The position numbers and the translations under genes were made by a program. Positions 1 to 8,330 of a stretch of 64,000 bases of DNA are shown here, piece by piece. Source of the DNA: Polaribacter sp. SA4-12 (lineage in GTDB: Bacteria > Bacteroidota > Bacteroidia > Flavobacteriales > Flavobacteriaceae); NCBI RefSeq assembly GCF_002163675.1, contig NZ_CP019334.1, positions 630,001 through 694,000 on the forward strand. Direction: 5' to 3'. The notes under the pieces are model-generated. The model had not been told where the DNA came from. It saw only the letters and a program-made list of their open reading frames with translations, and did not search any database. Positions within the stretch are counted from its first letter, which is position 1. Each line of letters begins with the position of its first letter.

Positions 1-301
1 TTTTATAAGTGCCCTGTGTGTAATCGTTATAATTTGGACTTCCCTGCAATGTTGTACCTCCCTCAATGTGTAATGAAACATTATCTTTTAGGTAAATAGT
101 ACCAGATACATAAATACCACCTCCATCAATTTTTACTGTTCCACCTCCTGATAAAGTGCATTCATCAATAGCTTGTTGAATTGCTTTTGTATTCAGTGTT
201 TTTCCATCATTAATTGCATTGTAATCAGATATGTTAAAATCTCTGGCGTTGGTTGCAAATGATATGCTTAGTAATAGAATAATTGATTTAAGTATCTTCA
301 T
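1..301 (-). CDS. GH28-like (polygalacturonase family) glycosidase, N-terminal part
   Basis: This is a partial gene: it starts at the ATG complementary to 299-301 and runs off the left window edge after 100 codons. Residues 1-19 form a Sec signal peptide (MKILKSIILLLSISFATNA). The mature start DFNISDYNAINDGKTLNTKA is followed by AIQQAIDEC, a glycine run, GIYVSGTIYLKDNVSLHIEGG and TLQGS. This order is typical of the N-terminal right-handed beta-helix of glycoside hydrolase family 28 and related pectate-lyase-like proteins. The catalytic Asp residues lie beyond the window, so substrate and activity cannot be judged. It is probably exported and acts on a polysaccharide. Confidence 0.75.
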   Translation of the reverse strand, partial: MKILKSIILLLSISFATNARDFNISDYNAINDGKTLNTKAIQQAIDECTLSGGGTVKIDGGGIYVSGTIYLKDNVSLHIEGGTTLQGSPNYNDYTQGTYK

Positions 302-360
302 TATGTGTTTATAAATTGTATGGTAATCACAGAATAATCTTTCTGTACCATTTTTTTTAA

Positions 361-506
361 TGTGCTACAACGTGTAATGAAAGTTGCGATTTTTGTGAAC
401 GGCTATTTTCCGCAGGAAAATTGAAGTGAGCAAAAATGCAACAGCTTTTAGTTAAGCACTAATTTAGCAATTTTTACTACACGGCTTAAGTTAGCATTAG
501 TTATTG
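361..506. repeat. ~150 bp imperfect palindrome, cassette-border copy 1
   Basis: The segment opens with CTACAACGTGT and ends near TACTACACGGCTTAAG. A central inverted repeat reads ATTTTCC-gca-GGAAAAT. Its internal words GTTGCGATTTTTGTGAACG and AGCAAAAATGCAAC recur in the copy at 1402-1545. It separates the GH28-like gene from the PD40 lipoprotein gene, and its right end overlaps the last codons of the latter. Confidence 0.6.
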
Positions 507-1390
507 TTTATTTCAGATTCTATATTTACCCATTTCACTTTCCATTTTTTTTCTAAATGTCCTCCAGTTGTATAAAAAAGAAATCTATTATTGGGTGTTA
601 CATATGGATTTCCTTGTCCTTTATTATTGATTTTATCATTTAGTTTTTTTGTGTTTATCCATCCTCCTTTTCCATCATTATAGCTAATCATTAAGTCAAG
701 TTCGTTTCCAATTGAGGCAAAAATTAAATAGTCTTCTTTTGGGGAAACATATGGTGTGCATTTTCCAGCTTTGGAATTTGTCGAGATTGTAGTTTTTTCG
801 GCGTTTTCAAATTTACCGTTCACTTTTTTTGAATGATAAATATCCATTCCACTATAATCCAAATTACTTGTGTGAAAATATAGAGTTTCCGAATTTGTAA
901 TTGTTGGATGCGAAACTAATTTGTCTCTTAAGTTTGGGATATCAACAAAAATAGGTTCTTTCCATTCTCCGTTAACTTTATCTGATTTCCAAATATGCCA
1001 AGTTTGAAAAACACCTTGAATATTTGTCGGTCTTGTTGAACTAAAATAGATAGAATTTCCATCAGGTGAAAAACTCATTCCGTGTTCGTTATATTTACTA
1101 TTGAAAAACGCTTTCTTTGGTTCAGACCAATTTCCGTTTTTATTTTTTATTACGAAAACATCAAATTTTTCAAAGCTATTATCTGAAATAGTATAATAAT
1201 ATTCTTTTAAGTCAGGGCTAAACATTCCCTTATGAATGAGTTCATTTTCAGGAACTAAATTTTGCTTGAATTCAAAAGGTATATTATTCGGAATTTCGCC
1301 GGCTAAAAAATTCATTTTGGTATTATAGTTTTCATTTTTACAACTCAAAAAGACAATTGTAAATAGTAAGATGATTTTGAGTTTGTCCAT
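497..1390 (-). CDS. PD40 / WD40-like beta-propeller lipoprotein
   Basis: A 297-residue lipoprotein of unknown substrate. I chose the ATG at 1390 because it directly precedes a lipoprotein signal (MDKLKIILLFTIVFLSC, lipobox FLSC). The longer open frame back to 1486 runs into the upstream palindromic repeat and adds a non-signal-like stretch. The mature part carries PD40-type motifs typical of TolB-like propellers: GMFSPDLKEYYYTIS, GMSFSPDGNSIYFSSTRP, YVSPKEDYLIFAS and YVTPNNRFLFYTTGG. Such proteins usually bind ligands or partners in the periplasm or outer membrane rather than catalyse. It stands alone between two palindromic borders, like a single-gene cassette. Function unknown. Confidence 0.8.
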   Translation of the reverse strand: MDKLKIILLFTIVFLSCKNENYNTKMNFLAGEIPNNIPFEFKQNLVPENELIHKGMFSPDLKEYYYTISDNSFEKFDVFVIKNKNGNWSEPKKAFFNSKYNEHGMSFSPDGNSIYFSSTRPTNIQGVFQTWHIWKSDKVNGEWKEPIFVDIPNLRDKLVSHPTITNSETLYFHTSNLDYSGMDIYHSKKVNGKFENAEKTTISTNSKAGKCTPYVSPKEDYLIFASIGNELDLMISYNDGKGGWINTKKLNDKINNKGQGNPYVTPNNRFLFYTTGGHLEKKWKVKWVNIESEINNN

Positions 1391-1401
1391 TTCTCTAATT
1401 A

Positions 1402-1545
1402 ATGCCAACGTTGTTGTGTTATGGAAAGTTGCGATTTTGTGAACGAGGAATTTCCATAGGAAATTCAGAAGTTGGCAAAAAAGCAACTAACTTTGATTAA
1501 GCTAAAAGTAGCAATTAATTATACACGGTGTTGTAAAACGTTTTC
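1402..1545. repeat. ~145 bp imperfect palindrome, cassette-border copy 2
   Basis: It has outer arms CCAACGTTGTTGTG and TACACGGTGTTGTA and a central inverted repeat GAATTTCC-ata-GGAAATTC. It shares AAAGTTGCGATTTTGTGAACG with copy 1 and ATACACGGTGTTGTA with copy 3. It lies between the PD40 lipoprotein gene and the beta-barrel gene. Confidence 0.65.
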
Positions 1546-1556
1546 AATTCGTAGTT

Positions 1557-2105
1557 TTAATTTAAGTTATAAACTACTCCTGCGCTAAAAACTATTTGGT
1601 TTAATTCACTAATTATATATTTAAGTTCAGATATTAAGTCTAATTTATCTGTTATAGAAAATCCGCCACCAAAACCTAAATTTAAACCAATAAAAGTTTC
1701 ATTATTGTCAGCATTTGTCGAACTAGTGATGCTATTATGAGCTGTTATATCTGTTCCGTAAAACGAAAAGTTCAAACCACCTATACCATAAAATCTTAAG
1801 TCATTTGAGTTTGATATATTTATATTATAATGTAAATCTGTATTTAATGTTACCAAACCTGTATCAACTTTAGAACTGCTGAAATTTTGACCCATAAAAC
1901 TGTTAGTCGTTGTTGTAGTAATTCCAAAAAAGTAATTTAATTCTCCTGACAAAGAAAAGTTTTCATTTAATTCATAAATTGCTTTAGCACCAATACCTAA
2001 ACTTTCTATTTCCGAACCATATGATAGTTTTCCTCCAACTTTTAACTGAGCATTTGCAACTGTTGTAATGATTAATAAAATAAGTGTAACTTTAATTGAT
2101 TTCAT
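1557..2105 (-). CDS. Outer-membrane beta-barrel protein (porin-like)
   Basis: A 182-residue protein with a Sec signal peptide (MKSIKVTLILLIITTVANAQ, cleavage after NA). The rest alternates short amphipathic strands and turns: KVGGKLSYGSEIESLGIGAKAIYE, NFSLSGELNYFFG, FIGLNLGFGGGFSI, KLDLISELKYII. It ends in a typical last strand, IVFSAGVVYNLN. Length and pattern fit the small 8-stranded OMP_b-brl families common in Bacteroidota. It is alone between two palindromic borders on the same strand as its neighbours. No specific role can be read from the sequence. Confidence 0.8.
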   Translation of the reverse strand: MKSIKVTLILLIITTVANAQLKVGGKLSYGSEIESLGIGAKAIYELNENFSLSGELNYFFGITTTTTNSFMGQNFSSSKVDTGLVTLNTDLHYNINISNSNDLRFYGIGGLNFSFYGTDITAHNSITSSTNADNNETFIGLNLGFGGGFSITDKLDLISELKYIISELNQIVFSAGVVYNLN

Positions 2106-2196
2106 ATTTATTAATTTTATTTTGACGAATATTACACTCAGTTCTTTGTTGTCATTAGTTTTTCACTCTTAATCTCTTATAAACACTATTTTCGCC

Positions 2197-3432
2197 CTAA
2201 AGTGCTCCTAAGTCTACAAGGCATAGAGAGTTTCGCAGTGGGTTTGCTCCATTATTCCTTATATTAAAATCATGTCTTTGAGTTATATTGCCATTTAAGG
2301 GATTATATTCAACAATGCTACCATCGGTAATAGTACCACCAGAACAGGTTATATAAAACCTTCCATTTGATGATTCTATAAATGTTCCTATTGGTCTATA
2401 CCCTTCAAAATCTAGGAAGTTAGTAAATGTAAGGTTTCCTGTTGCCAACTCTACCTTATAAAACGTACCTGAATTTGCATCTAGTTGATTGTGTTGTGCA
2501 GTAGCTGAATATAAGAAACCATTTTTTTCTATAAAACCACCTTGTGGATCCCAACCTTCAATTGCTACAATCCATTCAAAACTCCAAAGGTTTTGATAGT
2601 TATTACCATTTTTGTCAATTTTAAAAAGGTTTCCTTTATTATTAGATCCACCTAATTTTGAAGCACCATAAAGGTAGCCATCTGAAGCTTCAAATAATGT
2701 ATTATTGATAGCCCCTTCAAATTGATTACTGTTGGGGAAACCTCCAGGCGATGCATAAACTAACTCAAGTGAGTTTGTAGCGGTGTTAAATCTAATTATT
2801 GCACCATAACCGTTTGTTGAGCCGCTAGCCGTTGTGAAGTATATATGAGCGTCAGATGCCTCCATTAATTTACTTTTATTTGGACCATATATATTGGCAT
2901 CTAAAGTGCCTAAAATTGAAATTGTACTCGTATTTATATCATAAGACCAAATTTTTCCATCATTACCCGTACCTGTTATTTCACTAGTGGAATACAATAA
3001 ACCATTAGTGTGAAGTAATGGGCTGATATTGTGCAAGTACCCTGTCGGAGATAAATCATCGAAGTATTGTATTACTTGCAGATCATTTGTTAGAGGATCA
3101 AATTCATAAAAAGAACCTGTGGCAAATACTGCTCCGGCATTAACAATTTGTCCATCAGAGTTTGTAAATCCGTAAAGTTTACCATTACCAGCTAATGTTA
3201 AACCTGCCGTGGGATTACCTCCAGTTGTGGTTGTGAAATCAAATAGTTTCTGAATGTTTTGACCATTTTGATCAACTCTATAAATAGTTCCAAGACCATT
3301 TGCTCCTCCCTCATATGTGGTACCATACATGTACAAACCTGTTCCTAAAGGTTCTTCATATTCATATATGTTAGTAATATTTTTTTCGCATGAGCTCAAT
3401 ATAATAACTAAAAGTAGTAAGATTTTTTTCAT
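2197..3432 (-). CDS. GloVer-repeat (Gloeo_Verruco type) extracellular lipoprotein
   Basis: A 411-residue lipoprotein (signal MKKILLLLVIILSSC). The mature region is built of repeats of the form L-Y-G-x-T followed by G-G-x-x-x-x-G-x-(I/L)-(Y/F)-(R/K): LYMYGTTYEGGANGLGTIYR, LYGFTNSDG, LYGASKLGGSNNKGNLFK and LYSATAQHNQ. This matches the choice-of-anchor tandem repeat seen in Gloeobacter and Verrucomicrobia proteins (TIGR03803). Repeats are spread over the whole length, suggesting a beta-propeller exposed at the cell surface. It sits alone on the minus strand; no partner gene suggests a pathway. Confidence 0.75.
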   Translation of the reverse strand: MKKILLLLVIILSSCEKNITNIYEYEEPLGTGLYMYGTTYEGGANGLGTIYRVDQNGQNIQKLFDFTTTTGGNPTAGLTLAGNGKLYGFTNSDGQIVNAGAVFATGSFYEFDPLTNDLQVIQYFDDLSPTGYLHNISPLLHTNGLLYSTSEITGTGNDGKIWSYDINTSTISILGTLDANIYGPNKSKLMEASDAHIYFTTASGSTNGYGAIIRFNTATNSLELVYASPGGFPNSNQFEGAINNTLFEASDGYLYGASKLGGSNNKGNLFKIDKNGNNYQNLWSFEWIVAIEGWDPQGGFIEKNGFLYSATAQHNQLDANSGTFYKVELATGNLTFTNFLDFEGYRPIGTFIESSNGRFYITCSGGTITDGSIVEYNPLNGNITQRHDFNIRNNGANPLRNSLCLVDLGAL

Positions 3433-3531
3433 AAGAAATTATTTAAAAAACAAATTTAAAGAATAAAATATTTTGTGTTAATAAAATTTCATTTTTTTAA
3501 TTACTGCTAACGTAAGTACGTTTATTCAACG

Positions 3532-3680
3532 TTTTAATGTTTTACAACGTGTTTGTGTATGCTTTGTTGCGTTGGTTTAGCGTAAAGTTAGCAAATAATT
3601 ACTGAATAGAAAATCCGCGAGGATTTTCGTAAATTGGCTAAAAGAAAGCAATAAAATATACACGGTGTTGTAGGTAGTTT
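3532..3680. repeat. ~150 bp imperfect palindrome, cassette-border copy 3
   Basis: This is the best preserved copy. The outer arms TACAACGTGTTTGTGTATGC and ATATACACGGTGTTGTA pair with few mismatches. Inside are TTTGTTGC opposite GCAATAAA and a central GAAAATCC-gcga-GGATTTTC. It separates the GloVer-repeat gene from the next two-gene unit. Confidence 0.7.
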
Positions 3681-4132
3681 TATCTAAATCCTACATTTTC
3701 TTTTTTATGATAAAAATTCGTTTTGATTCCTTTTTCATTTAATATAAAATTCAATTTTTCAGATTCTTTACCACTACAGTTAAATCGTAATTTTTCCCTT
3801 TTAAATTCAATTTTATAGTGAGCTGGTGTTCTACTCATATATTCATAATATGTGGCTTTTCCGATTTCAGAAAACGAAAGGTTCATTTTTTTATTCCCAA
3901 TAAGATTTATTGGATATTCAATTATAAATTCTTCTTTCTTAGAGTTAATTTTCACTCTTTTAATCCACTTTTTATTTTTCAGAATTAGAATAATTATAAA
4001 TACAATTAATGTTATTGTAAATAGTATATATGGGTTTTCAATTTCCAAAAAGTAAATAGGGAAAATAGAAATTAATAAAGTTAACATTAAAACTTTACTT
4101 ATTCCATTAATATATTCTGGTTCAAATTCCAT
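3680..4132 (-). CDS. Hypothetical two-helix membrane protein
   Basis: A 150-residue protein I do not recognise. Residues ~14-29 (LMLTLLISIFPIYFLE) and ~33-50 (PYILFTITLIVFIIILIL) are predicted membrane helices joined by a very short turn. The remaining ~95 residues form a charged cytoplasmic domain rich in beta-type sequence (FIIEYPINLIG, YKIEFKREKLRFNCSG), loosely like bacterial PH-type domains. The stop abuts the palindromic border copy 3. It lies 7 bases downstream of the next gene on the same strand, so the two are probably co-transcribed. Confidence 0.55.
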   Translation of the reverse strand: MEFEPEYINGISKVLMLTLLISIFPIYFLEIENPYILFTITLIVFIIILILKNKKWIKRVKINSKKEEFIIEYPINLIGNKKMNLSFSEIGKATYYEYMSRTPAHYKIEFKREKLRFNCSGKESEKLNFILNEKGIKTNFYHKKENVGFR

Positions 4133-4139
4133 TTAGTTT

Positions 4140-4559
4140 TTATTTCTCGTTTAACTTTTCAAAATATTTTTCACGATGAAATTTATTCACATCTCTTTCA
4201 ATTGTGTCTGCTTTTGAATTCAAAATATAATATTCAAAATCGGATTCACTTTTTTTAAACAAAGAGTCTCCAACATTCAGTTTTTCGTGAATAAAATAAG
4301 GGATTTGTTTTTCAAATTTATTATTTATTAAAATTGGTCTCATTCTTCCTTGCATTCTGTCTAACAAAAGACTCGTTATTTTTCCAGAGTATGATTCGTT
4401 TTTTATTCTATTATATTCCTTTTTAAGATAACTTTCAGAATTGTCTTGAATTGTAATAACTATAATAAGAAATATAAGAATTGGAATAAAGACAAACGCA
4501 AGATTTTTCCTTATTTCTTTATCTTGTTTTCTTAATTTATTTTTGTCTTCAGTATTCAT
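4140..4559 (-). CDS. Hypothetical single-pass membrane protein
   Basis: A 139-residue protein without a recognised family. A charged N-terminus (MNTEDKNKLRKQDKEIRK) precedes one hydrophobic helix (NLAFVFIPILIFLIIVITIQ, ~residues 19-38). A mainly polar extracytoplasmic region follows, ending in a Lys/Glu-rich tail. It is the first gene of a two-gene unit with the membrane protein at 3680-4132. Its start lies directly at a border-like sequence (CTACAACGAGTTATATG), so the pair behaves as one cassette-like unit. Confidence 0.55.
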   Translation of the reverse strand: MNTEDKNKLRKQDKEIRKNLAFVFIPILIFLIIVITIQDNSESYLKKEYNRIKNESYSGKITSLLLDRMQGRMRPILINNKFEKQIPYFIHEKLNVGDSLFKKSESDFEYYILNSKADTIERDVNKFHREKYFEKLNEK

Positions 4560-4569
4560 TTCGTTAATT

Positions 4570-4815
4570 ACCTACAACGAGTTATATGTAATCAAATATA
4601 TCGCATTTTGGTATTAATTTTCTGGATAAGATAACTTTTTTCATTTTTACTTTAGTTTTTCGGTTAATTGTATTTTTATAATGGTTATTTAAAAATGCAA
4701 TGGTATACGCTTTTTACACAACTAAGATACGAGAGACGTGGAATGTGATTGGAAATAGGAAGTTACGAAACCTCTTGTTTCTCTGTGCTTTTACAAGCTT
4801 GTAAGCACAATAAAA
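4570..4815. repeat. Long direct repeat, copy A (border arm plus IS110 3' scrap)
   Basis: About 140 bases beginning near ATGTAATCAAATATATCGC are almost identical to 6445-6590. Both are followed, after a diverged ~40 bases, by a fragment of IS110 transposase gene (4754-4815, encoding N-R-K-L-R-N-L-L-F-L-C-A-F-type sequence). In this copy the transposase fragment breaks off after AAGCACAATAAAAG and runs into hairpin-repeat DNA. Confidence 0.7.
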
Positions 4816-4859
4816 GAATAATTAAAACAATCTCATCTATTAATCACAAATCATTTGCC

Positions 4860-5030
4860 CGACATACTATAATTTCAGTAAGAATTCAAAAGGAATGTAA
4901 CGGCTACTATCATTAAAAACGTCATTGCGAAAGAGGAACGATTGAAGCAATCTCATAATTAAAACTATTCAACAAACAGATTACCACGTCCTAACGTCCT
5001 CGTAATGACATTTATATCATGTTTTTGTAA
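4860..5030. repeat. Composite interspersed repeat, partial copy 1
   Basis: It begins with CGACATACTATAATTTCAG and AATTCAAAAGGAATGTAACGG, then passes into a decayed copy of the ~83 bp hairpin family (GAAGCAATCTCAT ... AACAGATTACCACGTCC ... CGTCCTCGTAATGACA). The middle module present in the other copies is missing here. Confidence 0.65.
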
Positions 5031-5086
5031 AAAAAGGAAATAGGAGACAAGAGACAAGAGACATAATATTAACCAAAATCACCAAC

Positions 5087-5370
5087 CGACATACTATAAT
5101 TTCAGTAAGAATTCAAAAGGAATGTAACGGCTTAGTGTCCAAAGCTTGTTCTCAACTAGATTGAGGAACCAAATAAAGAGTCTGGACACGATAGTGGAGT
5201 TTCTTGTAGAATTCAATGAAATTATAGGAAGTCTAGATTTTTGGTGAAGCCTGTGCTGAACTTGATTCAGTATTCAGCAATGGAAAAGAACAAGAGATAA
5301 AACTTAACCGACAAAGAGATTACCACGTCCTATCGTCCTCGTAATGACATTTATATTATGTTATTGTAAA
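5087..5370. repeat. Composite interspersed repeat, copy 2
   Basis: Same start as the copy at 4860, followed by a ~110 bp middle module (GTGTCCAAAGCTTGTTCTC ... GTCTGGACACGATAGTGG ... ATTATAGGAAGTCTAGA). The module contains a GTGTCC/GGACAC inverted pair. A decayed hairpin-repeat arm (AACTTAACCGACAAAG ... CGTCCTCGTAATGACA) follows. It runs directly into an IS110 remnant. Confidence 0.7.
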
Positions 5371-5586
5371 AATAGGAAGTTACAAAACCTCTTGTTTCTC
5401 TGTGCTTTTACTGCTTATAAGCACAATAAAGGATGTTGTGCGGTTTATGAGCGAATTGTTAACAAGGGTAAGTGTAATAAATTGGCTTTAATAGCGGTTG
5501 CTAATAAACTGATAAAACAGCGTTTTGCTATCGCAAAATCTGGTTTACCATATAACGAAACGTACGTTTCTGTTTTATCAAAATAA
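5371..5586 (+). pseudogene. IS110-family transposase, C-terminal remnant 1
   Basis: About 70 codons remain of a transposase C-terminus: RKLQNLLFLCAFTAYKHNKG, then YERIVNKGK, LALIAVANKLIKQRFAI and SGLPYNETYVSVLSK before a natural stop. This is the final part of the IS110 Tnp domain and aligns with the end of the intact IS110 copies here (IRKLLYLCSWSAKRVNKN ... IAIANKLIKQIFSIA), but it belongs to a different IS110 lineage. The RuvC-like N-terminal domain is absent and there is no credible start, so it is not functional. The next ~115 bases match 6839-6955 and probably include the old right end of the element. Confidence 0.8.
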
Positions 5587-5724
5587 ATAGTAAACCCATA
5601 AAAAATAAACCCTCAAAATACTAATTGATAGTATGATGAGCCTATAATAATAGTGTGTACATTTAATGAAGAAAAGAGTTGGTTTTTAGGTTGGTTGGGT
5701 GTTGTGGTGTAGTGTTTTTCTTAC

Positions 5725-6354
5725 TTATTTTTGCAATGCCTGAGTCAGCAAGCTGTCAATATATGTTTGTTGAGTTCGTGCATATTCGTTCGCTTGTCGG
5801 CTTCTTAACTTGTATACGTAAGGTATTGTCTCTCCTTTATAAAAGTAGTTACCACGATCTTCATAATCCCCCATCCAAATATCGGGAGGTAAGATACGTA
5901 TATCGTTTCTATAAAGCAGTGATGAATCCAAGTGTATAATGTTACCGTTAATCAGCAGCTCTTTGCTAAATAAGCCTTTTTTTTTGAAGCGATCTATGGA
6001 ATTCTCATGGGCATCATACAGTACAATAATATAATCTTCATCAGTTGTTATATGAATATCGCTTGTACTATTCGCATAATTAATTAGTAAATAACCACCT
6101 GACAGCAATACCATTTCTGCTATAATAAGTATGTAATATGAAAAAAGTTTTTTTATAAGGCTTCGGTCTAAAACGTACAACCCAACAATAAGCGCTGTGA
6201 TAGGCACAACTATAATGGGATAAATAATTGCAGGACTCTCAAGAGTAAAACCAAGATAGATAGCATAAATAGCAATAACAATGCTAAAAGGTGTTACAAC
6301 AGTTAACGGTGTAACAGGATAGAACCATGATTTAAGAGTTTTTAAAGTAGCCAT
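5725..6354 (-). CDS. Hypothetical membrane protein
   Basis: A 209-residue protein of no family I recognise. Three predicted membrane helices occupy ~residues 17-35 (LTVVTPFSIVIAIYAIYLG), 42-62 (IIYPIIVVPITALIVGLYVL) and 70-91 (LFSYYILIIAEMVLLSGGYLL). A ~115-residue soluble domain with Asp/Tyr-rich sequence (ITTDEDYIIVLYDAHENSID, PPDIWMGDYEDRGNYFYKGE) follows. The gene is bracketed by duplicated IS110 3' remnants in the same relative position, so it may have arrived, or been duplicated and moved, with them. Its ATG at 6354 is the first possible start. Confidence 0.6.
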   Translation of the reverse strand: MATLKTLKSWFYPVTPLTVVTPFSIVIAIYAIYLGFTLESPAIIYPIIVVPITALIVGLYVLDRSLIKKLFSYYILIIAEMVLLSGGYLLINYANSTSDIHITTDEDYIIVLYDAHENSIDRFKKKGLFSKELLINGNIIHLDSSLLYRNDIRILPPDIWMGDYEDRGNYFYKGETIPYVYKLRSRQANEYARTQQTYIDSLLTQALQK

Positions 6355-6439
6355 GTCTTACTTTAATTATTGTTTATTAAAGGTACAAAAATAAAAATAG
6401 AAGTATGCTTTTACTTTTGTAAATGTTTGTCGTTATATT

Positions 6440-6690
6440 GTTGCCAACGGTTTATATGCAATCAAATATATCGCATTTTGGTATTAATTTTCTGGATAAG
6501 ATATTTTTTTTCATTTTTACTTTAGTTTTTCGGTTAATTGTATTTTTATAATGGTTATTTAAAAATGCAATGAAATACGCTTTTTACGAAACAGACGATA
6601 GGAGAGAAGTGGTATGTGTTTGAAAATAGGAAGTTACGAAACCTCTTGTTTCTCTGTGCTTTTAAAGCTTGTAAGCACAATAAAGGATAC
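6440..6690. repeat. Long direct repeat, copy B
   Basis: This is the second copy of the segment at 4570-4815: GGTTTATATGCAATCAAATA, TTTTGGTATTAATTTTCTGG and TTTTCGGTTAATTG follow in the same order and spacing. It lies just upstream of the membrane gene at 5725-6354 and ends in the second large IS110 remnant. Confidence 0.75.
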
Positions 6691-6819
6691 TGTGAGATTT
6701 ATGAGCGAATTGTTAACATGGGTAAGCGTAAGAAATTGGCTTTAATAGCGGTTGCGAATAAACTGATAAAACAGCGTTTTGCTATTGTAAAATCTGGTTT
6801 ACCATATAACGAAACATAG
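6625..6819 (+). pseudogene. IS110-family transposase, C-terminal remnant 2
   Basis: Same C-terminal fragment as at 5371-5586 (RKLRNLLFLCAFKACKHNKG, YERIVNMGK, LALIAVANKLIKQRFAI, SGLPYNET). Here the TAC codon after YNET has become TAG, so the reading frame stops ten codons early, while the bases beyond still match remnant 1 to about 6955. The nonsense change and the missing 5' two-thirds show decay. Confidence 0.8.
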
Positions 6820-6970
6820 GTTTCTGTTTTATCAAAATAAATAGTAATTTAATAAAAAATAAAAGCTCAAAAAACTAATTGATAGCATTATGAGCTTATA
6901 ATACAGTGCGTACAATTAATGAAGAAAAGAGTTGTTTGTTGGGTTGGTTGGTTGTTGGGCTTTCGTTAGT

Positions 6971-8131
6971 TTATCCTTTGATTTCTTTATCATCTTTGTA
7001 GATTACTTTTTTTGTCAATTTTCCTTTTTTATTATAATTCTCGAAAAGTCCATCTTTTAAGCCATTTTTAAAGTTTCCTTTCTTCTTAATTTTACCGTTT
7101 TCATAGTAACTATCACAACGTCCATTCAATTTGTCATTTTTATAGGTTTGAATCCATGACAATTCACCGTTTTCAAAATATATTTCAAATACACCATTAT
7201 TTTTTCCATTAATGTAATTTCCTTTCAACTTTAAGTTGCCATTTTCATGATAAGTTTCATAGACGCCGTCTTTTATATCGTTTATAAAATTTCCTCTTAT
7301 GCTTAATTTACCGTTTTCAAAATAGGTTTCAAAGTGTCCATTTAGCTTGCCATTTTTATAAGTAGTTTTAGCGAACAATTGTCCATCGATATAATACTTA
7401 AGCAATGAACCATTCCTAACACCGGCTTTATACGTCGATACTTCCTCCAATTGTCCATTCTCATAATACCCCTTAGCAGAGCCATCTATTTTCCCTTCCT
7501 TATAATTTGATTCCTCTTTTAATTGACCATTTTCAAAATATGCTGTATAGGGTCCATCAATTTTACCCGCTTTATACACAAACGTTTCGAGTAATTGTCC
7601 GTTTTCATAATATTCTTCATATAAACCTTCACGTTTACCTTCTTTGTATATGACAAGATCTTTTAATTGGCCATTCTTGAAAAATGATTTTATTGTGTCT
7701 TGGGGTGAACCATCCTTCCAGATAAATTTGAAATGTAAATTACCATTATCGTAATATTCTTCAGAAATACCATCTGGTGAAATGTCTTTCCATATATATC
7801 TTGCATGAAGTTGTCCATTTTCAAAGTAACTCTCGTAAAGTCCACTTTGTTGACCGTCTTTAAATGATGTTTTAACTTTTAATTGACCATTACTATAATA
7901 CTCTTGTGATGGACCTTCTTTTAATCCATCTTTTATATGAAATTTTACTTTTAGCTTGTTATTTGGATGATTATGATAAATAATACCGTCCAATTTTTCT
8001 CCATTCAAAAGATATATAAATTGTCCGTTAACATCTTCTACCTCAACTTTTGATAAATGGATTTCATTTTGAGAATTTAACAAATTAAAAGTTAGTAGAC
8101 TTATTAGAATAAATAAAATGGAATTTTTCAT
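6971..8131 (-). CDS. YwqK-type / MORN-like repeat protein
   Basis: A 386-residue exported protein (signal MKNSILFILISLLTFNLLNSQ) consisting of about fourteen ~23-residue repeats. The consensus is Y-Y-E-N-G-Q-L-x(4-5)-Y-K-x-G-K-x-x-G. Clear examples are YYSNGQLKVKTSFKDGQQSG, YYENGQLLETFVYKAGKIDG and YFENGELSWIQTYKNDKLNG. These are MORN_2 repeats as in YwqK-family proteins, which databases often label antitoxin components of a toxin-antitoxin system. No toxin-like partner is adjacent, and the signal peptide argues for a periplasmic or surface location, so I would not call it an antitoxin. Identical repeat words make recombination within the gene likely. Confidence 0.85.
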   Translation of the reverse strand: MKNSILFILISLLTFNLLNSQNEIHLSKVEVEDVNGQFIYLLNGEKLDGIIYHNHPNNKLKVKFHIKDGLKEGPSQEYYSNGQLKVKTSFKDGQQSGLYESYFENGQLHARYIWKDISPDGISEEYYDNGNLHFKFIWKDGSPQDTIKSFFKNGQLKDLVIYKEGKREGLYEEYYENGQLLETFVYKAGKIDGPYTAYFENGQLKEESNYKEGKIDGSAKGYYENGQLEEVSTYKAGVRNGSLLKYYIDGQLFAKTTYKNGKLNGHFETYFENGKLSIRGNFINDIKDGVYETYHENGNLKLKGNYINGKNNGVFEIYFENGELSWIQTYKNDKLNGRCDSYYENGKIKKKGNFKNGLKDGLFENYNKKGKLTKKVIYKDDKEIKG

Positions 8132-8330
8132 GGCTTTAAATAATAATTAATGTAACCAATTTTTGATTAGAAATAAATGATGTAAATCATATAATCCGGG
8201 ATGTTCACGTGTGCTTCTATATCAACTATAATAAACAACAATTCTTCGACAAGCTCAGAAGGACATACTTACAATTAATTGTTTTTATGAATAATATTTA
8301 AAAAACTTCATGTTAAACAAAATCTCAACT

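Noticed and set aside
1391..1486. 32-residue N-terminal extension of the PD40 lipoprotein
   Set aside because: It would hide the lipoprotein signal and is encoded by the palindromic border.
361..3680. Palindromic borders as classical integron attC sites
   Set aside because: Outer boxes read TACAAC and GTTGTA rather than RYYYAAC and GTTRRRY, and no integrase gene is in the window. The cassette idea is kept only as a hypothesis.
6971..8131. YwqK-type protein as an antitoxin
   Set aside because: It has a secretion signal and no toxin gene beside it; the label comes from family naming, not from evidence here.
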